The notes under the pieces: model-generated | What the model was told of the DNA's origin: nothing | What the model saw: the letters and a program-made list of their open reading frames with translations, nothing else | Databases searched by the model: none | Made by a program: the position numbers and the translations under genes | DNA from: Anthracocystis setariae | Lineage: Eukaryota > Basidiomycota > Ustilaginomycetes > Ustilaginales > Ustilaginaceae | DNA: 64,000 bases | Assembly: GCA_928724745.1 (NCBI GenBank) | Contig: CAKMXJ010000032.1 | Span: 930,001-994,000, forward strand | Direction of reading: 5' to 3' | In this document: positions 60,460-64,000 of the stretch, piece by piece | How the letters are laid out: every line of letters begins with the position of its first letter | How positions within the stretch are numbered: the first letter of the stretch is position 1

Positions 60460-60652
60460 AGACGTCAGGCAAGAAGCTCTCCAGATGTCACCACCAAAAA
60501 AATCAACAAAAAGTGGAGAGCCAAGTTTCCGATTTCCGACAAAATAATCTCACTCTCACCAACACACCACAGCACAAAGTAGTCTAGCAGATAACTTATT
60601 TACTGTTGAATTGCAACTTCCAACCCCCCCAACCCCCTCTACCACTACTGAA

Positions 60653-62538
60653 TCAATCCCTCAAACTCTCCCCGCCCATAGCATTGGGAGCATTGTAACT
60701 GAACCCAACAAACTGCTCCTGCACCGTGGCGCTCAGCATATGACTGTCATCCACCACACTGTCCATGGGCGGCTCGTTGGTAAACTCCGGATCAAAGTTG
60801 CTCGTGTCGATCGCCGAGGCGACACTCGGCTTGAACGGTGGTGGGATCTTCTTGGCCAGCAGCAACTTCCAGTCAACGTGTTTGGCAAAGAAAGGATGTG
60901 CTTTGATATCCGCTGCGCCATGCGGACCCGAGCCCAACCGCTGTGCGGGATCGCGGTTCAGCAGCAGCGTCAGCAGGTGTCGCGCATCCGGCGAGACTTC
61001 GTCTCCAAACCTGAGCGGATCTTGCAAGATCTTGCGATACATTTCGTTGACATCTTCCGAGTAGAATGGCGGAAGTCCCGTGAGCATTTCGTACAGCAGC
61101 ACGCCGAGCGTCCACCAGTCGACAGCTTTGGTGTAGCCCTGTCCCAGCAGCAGCTCGGGCGAAAGGTACTCGGGAGTGCCGCAGAACGTGTTGGTGGTCT
61201 CGTCATCGCCCATGTTGAGCTTGCACAGTCCAAAGTCGCACAGCGCAATGTGGCCCGTATAGTCCAACAGGATGTTTTCCGGTTTGAGATCACGGTAGAC
61301 GACGTTGAATCCGTGGAGGTGTTCGAGCGCACACAGAAGTTCGGCAGCGTAGAACCTGGATCGCTCCTCGTTGAAGCGTCCCTCTCGCTGCAGATGGTGG
61401 AAGAGTTCTCCGCCGTTGATGAACGCCAGCACGAGATAGAGCTTGTCGGGACTCTGGAACGAAAACTTGAGCGGGACGATGAAGGGATTGTTGACCTGTG
61501 CCAGCACGGTCCTTTCGGCCAAGGTGTGCGTCACTTCGGATCGGGAAACAATGTGCGCCTTTCGAATGGTCTTGAGCGCATAGATTCGTGAAGTGTCCCT
61601 TTTTCTCACCTGCATCACTTTACCAAAGCTACCCTTGCCGATCACCTTGAGCAACTCAAAGGCATCCATGTTGAGCGAGCTGCGCGAGTCGCTTCGGTAG
61701 GAAACCTGGACGTGGATCTGACCGTTGCCGCCGGATACAGGATACCATGCATCCGAAGTCCTCTGGTTCTCAAAGTCGGGCACAAACTTGACTCCACCAA
61801 GGTAGATATCACTGACACCCATGACGTCGTCGCCCTGACCATCCGCATCCCTGGACTCGGGCTGGTGAGTGTTTTGGCCGTCGCCCGACCTGAGGTACGT
61901 CTGCAGGCTGATTTCCGAGATACGCGAGACGTCAAAGTGAGCTCTGAACATCCACGTAGGACCCTGAATGTCACCGCCGATGGCATCGATGAGAATCTCG
62001 TTCTTGTCAAACTCGAGGACGAGATAGGGCAACCACCAGCACTGTTTTCGCTGCATGGATTGGCGGTTGTGATTGGCGCCACTGAACGACTGCGCGAGTG
62101 ACGAAGCGTTGGGATTGTGATGGGCGAGAGCTCGTGCGACGGCAGGAGGGGTTTGCATGCCGGGAGCAAGGCTGAGGCCGCGAGCATCGATGACGCGGAT
62201 GGTCAAAAGACCGGATCGTGGGATGGGCGCGCCATCGGATGAAGCGAGCAGGTTGGCAGAGGAAGAAGAGGTCGAGGCATCACCGCCGGGATTGGACGGC
62301 GTCGGGGTGGCGGAACGGTCAAGAGGCGAACGAGCACCGAGGTTGGCGCCGTCTTTGAACTCTGTTGTGTGCGATGGAAGCAGAGAAGGTCAGCATTGCT
62401 TGATATAGGTGCACGGTGAAAAGATGCAAACGGAGATGCGTTGGAACGACCCGGATCGAACATGACTGTCGCGGTCCGAATCAAAGCCAGATGGTGGAAG
62501 CATGCAGATGACTTACTCTTACCAAGCTTCCAAGACAT
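60653..62538 (-). CDS. YPK1: YPK1/SGK-type AGC protein kinase
   Basis: Ser/Thr kinase acting below TORC2 and PDK1 in sphingolipid, membrane-stress and actin control. There are two exons, 62538-62517 and 62361-60653, with a 155-nt intron (GTAAGT...ACAG). The joined product (576 residues) starts MSWKLGKKFKDGAN, the family N-terminus. A C2-like region follows (GLLTIRVIDARGLSL, then WWLPYLVLEFDKNEI). The kinase domain (about 243-500) has GKGSFG, ATP-binding Lys271, YRDLKPEN (Asp365), DFG (Asp383) and the activation-loop Thr399 in TFCGTPEYLSPE. The hydrophobic motif FVGFSY carries Ser562, the TORC2-site position. All catalytic residues are intact. Confidence 0.95.
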
Positions 62539-63033
62539 GTTGCTGATGTGTTGAACGGTGTGCTAGTGGTTGTGGCACGGTAAGGAAGGGAGTAGCGAGG
62601 AGGAGAGAGCTAAGAGATGGATTGCACCCTTGGTAGTTTAGTTGAAAGTGTGTGGAAAAGTGGTCGAGACGTGCGTGTCGTCTTGAGCCAGACGAGGGCG
62701 ATTCTGAGTTGACTGGCGGTGAAGAGGTCCAAGCGCCAAACGCTTTGTTCTGTCGATAGCGCTGCAAACGAGTGTGGGTCCAAGCGCTGGTCACTGGATA
62801 CTGTCGGTTACAGACGATGAATACAAGTGTTGATGTGGGCAGTTGGTAGCGGTTGCTCTCGTTGCTTTAGAAATAGGAAGCAAGGTTGGAGCGAGAGGAT
62901 GGATGGCGGATGAGGATCGAAGTGAAAAAGGGAGAGAGAAAGAGAAAGAGACGTAGGCAACGGGTCAATTAACAGGACTCTCTGTGACAAGCGCTCGGCT
63001 CGATTCGCTTAGCGCCGCTTCGTTGTCATGCAG

Positions 63034-63035
<2 letters not shown>

Positions 63036-63081
<46 letters not shown>
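63036..63081. repeat. (AC)n microsatellite
   Basis: 23 dinucleotide units. Confidence 0.95.
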
Positions 63082-63084
<3 letters not shown>

Positions 63085-63491
63085 GACCGTGCTGTGCTGT
63101 GTTCTGTTCTCATCTCGATCCTCGATGTTCGTAACTAACTCGTTCCCGATCGATGCGACATTTTGCCATCGCAGGGTTTTTTTGGTTTTTGCTTTTTTGT
63201 TTTTCTTTTTTAAATTTGAATCTGAAATCAAGATCATCGCCTAAACCCGATTAGCAACTTCTGGTTTCAAGGCTCCGGCTCGGGTTGGTTTCCGTAGGAA
63301 GCTTGCAGTCGCTGCTGCCAAGTCTCATTTATTAATAAGGCCGGCGCCAACAGCAATTCCTATCTTGCGGTACAGGGGCGATGCTCATCTCGTTTTCATC
63401 TGTTGCCAGTCTGATCTTGGCTCATCAGAACCGAATCTTGCTGAGCAAGCAGAATGCTACTTTGGCTGAACAGGAGATAGATGTGATGCTG

Positions 63492-63560
63492 CTGTACTGT
63501 ACTGTACTGTACTGTACTGTACTGTACTGTACTGTACTGTGCTGTGCTGTGCTGTGCTAT
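63492..63560. repeat. (CTGTA)n-(CTGTG)n pentamer array
   Basis: About ten CTGTA units followed by about four CTGTG units. It is the cleanest member of the pentamer family seen at 37.8, 41.6 and 43.5 kb. Confidence 0.95.
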
Positions 63561-64000
63561 ACTGGAGTGTGTCGGCGATCGGTCTACAAACACGCACGTG
63601 GTCAAGATCCGTGGAGAAGCGACATGTCGTTCGGTTCTACTGGAACTGAGCCCCAAGCCTTTTTATTTTTCTCATTTTCGAGTCATTGCCCGCTTTCATG
63701 GAACAGCTCAGTCAGTCCAGGCAGGCTGTCCGTCGAGTGGATATGAAATGTGAATGTTTCGGAACCAATCCTCCCGGTGACGCAGCGCAACGATCTGCAA
63801 AGTTTCCCTCAACCAAAGCGCTGTCGTATGCATAAACTGTCAGGAACACTGCCAGCCGACGACCGCCAGCCCCCCTACTCTGTACCGGTACTACTGATAT
63901 ATAGGGAAGGACGAAAAAAAATTAAAAATTGGCCGGGATAAACACCGTGGTGCATGACTCTTTTTGGCTCGGTTGCAATGATAATCCACTTTGAGAAATG

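Larger units (their letters stand above)
62539..64000. promoter_or_regulatory. YPK1 upstream region and right end of window
   Basis: About 1.46 kb. It holds the YPK1 promoter and leader, an (AC)n repeat, and a pentamer array. A TATATAG sequence at 63897-63903 could belong to a gene beyond the edge. No ORF here has a recognisable domain. Confidence 0.45.

Noticed and set aside
63492..63560. CRISPR-like array
   Set aside because: The unit is 5 bp with no spacers, and the organism is a fungus.

Overview
This window looks like nuclear DNA of a basidiomycete yeast or smut fungus, most likely Ustilaginomycotina. This is an inference from gene content and style: long, mostly intronless reading frames, a few short GT-AG introns, low-complexity Ser/Pro/Gln-rich protein tails, moderate GC with abundant CpG, and Zn2Cys6 and TALE homeobox regulators. 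No search was run. All gene names rest on motifs read directly from the translations.

Layout, left to right. 1-5.4 kb holds housekeeping genes: the 5' end of the V-ATPase proteolipid gene VMA3 (cut by the window edge), the outer-membrane AAA extractase MSP1, proteasome subunit beta-3 (PUP3, three exons) and complex I subunit NDUFS4 (two exons). 5.8-13.9 kb carries an RPAP1-like RNA polymerase II assembly factor, TAF13 of TFIID, and a tail-anchored FHA-domain protein. 14.4-20 kb is the most unusual part. It holds a 5-kb LINE-like retroelement (zinc-knuckle ORF1; AP-endonuclease/reverse-transcriptase ORF2 broken by one stop). The element has 73-bp terminal inverted repeats and is bracketed by 116-bp direct repeats, the right one running into the 5' end of an intron-containing tRNA-Ala(UGC) gene. 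That tRNA is followed by an inverted, partly decayed copy of itself, giving a perfect 68-bp inverted repeat. 20-37 kb holds an uncharacterised Ser-rich protein, a Bbc1/Mti1-like actin-patch SH3 protein, a large Zn2Cys6 transcription factor, a MOB4/phocein-like protein with a long acidic tail, and a secreted, probably GPI-anchored alpha/beta hydrolase. 38.3-47 kb has BRF1 (TFIIIB), then about 4.5 kb without a recognisable gene, then a TALE homeobox gene. 47.4-62.5 kb has a giant PH-domain/coiled-coil protein (its N-terminal exon is not located), phosphoglucomutase, the tRNA-splicing endonuclease subunit SEN34, and a YPK1-type AGC kinase (two exons). The last 1.5 kb contains microsatellites only.

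Functional links are loose, as expected in a fungal chromosome. RPAP1 and TAF13 serve Pol II, BRF1 drives Pol III, and SEN34 removes introns such as the one in the tRNA-Ala gene here. Bbc1 and YPK1 belong to cortical actin and TORC2/membrane-stress biology.

Points worth following up are the retroelement/tRNA locus, a 600-bp tract with a single CpG in otherwise CpG-rich DNA, and a family of CTGTA/CTGTG pentamer repeats in the gene-poor part and at the right end.
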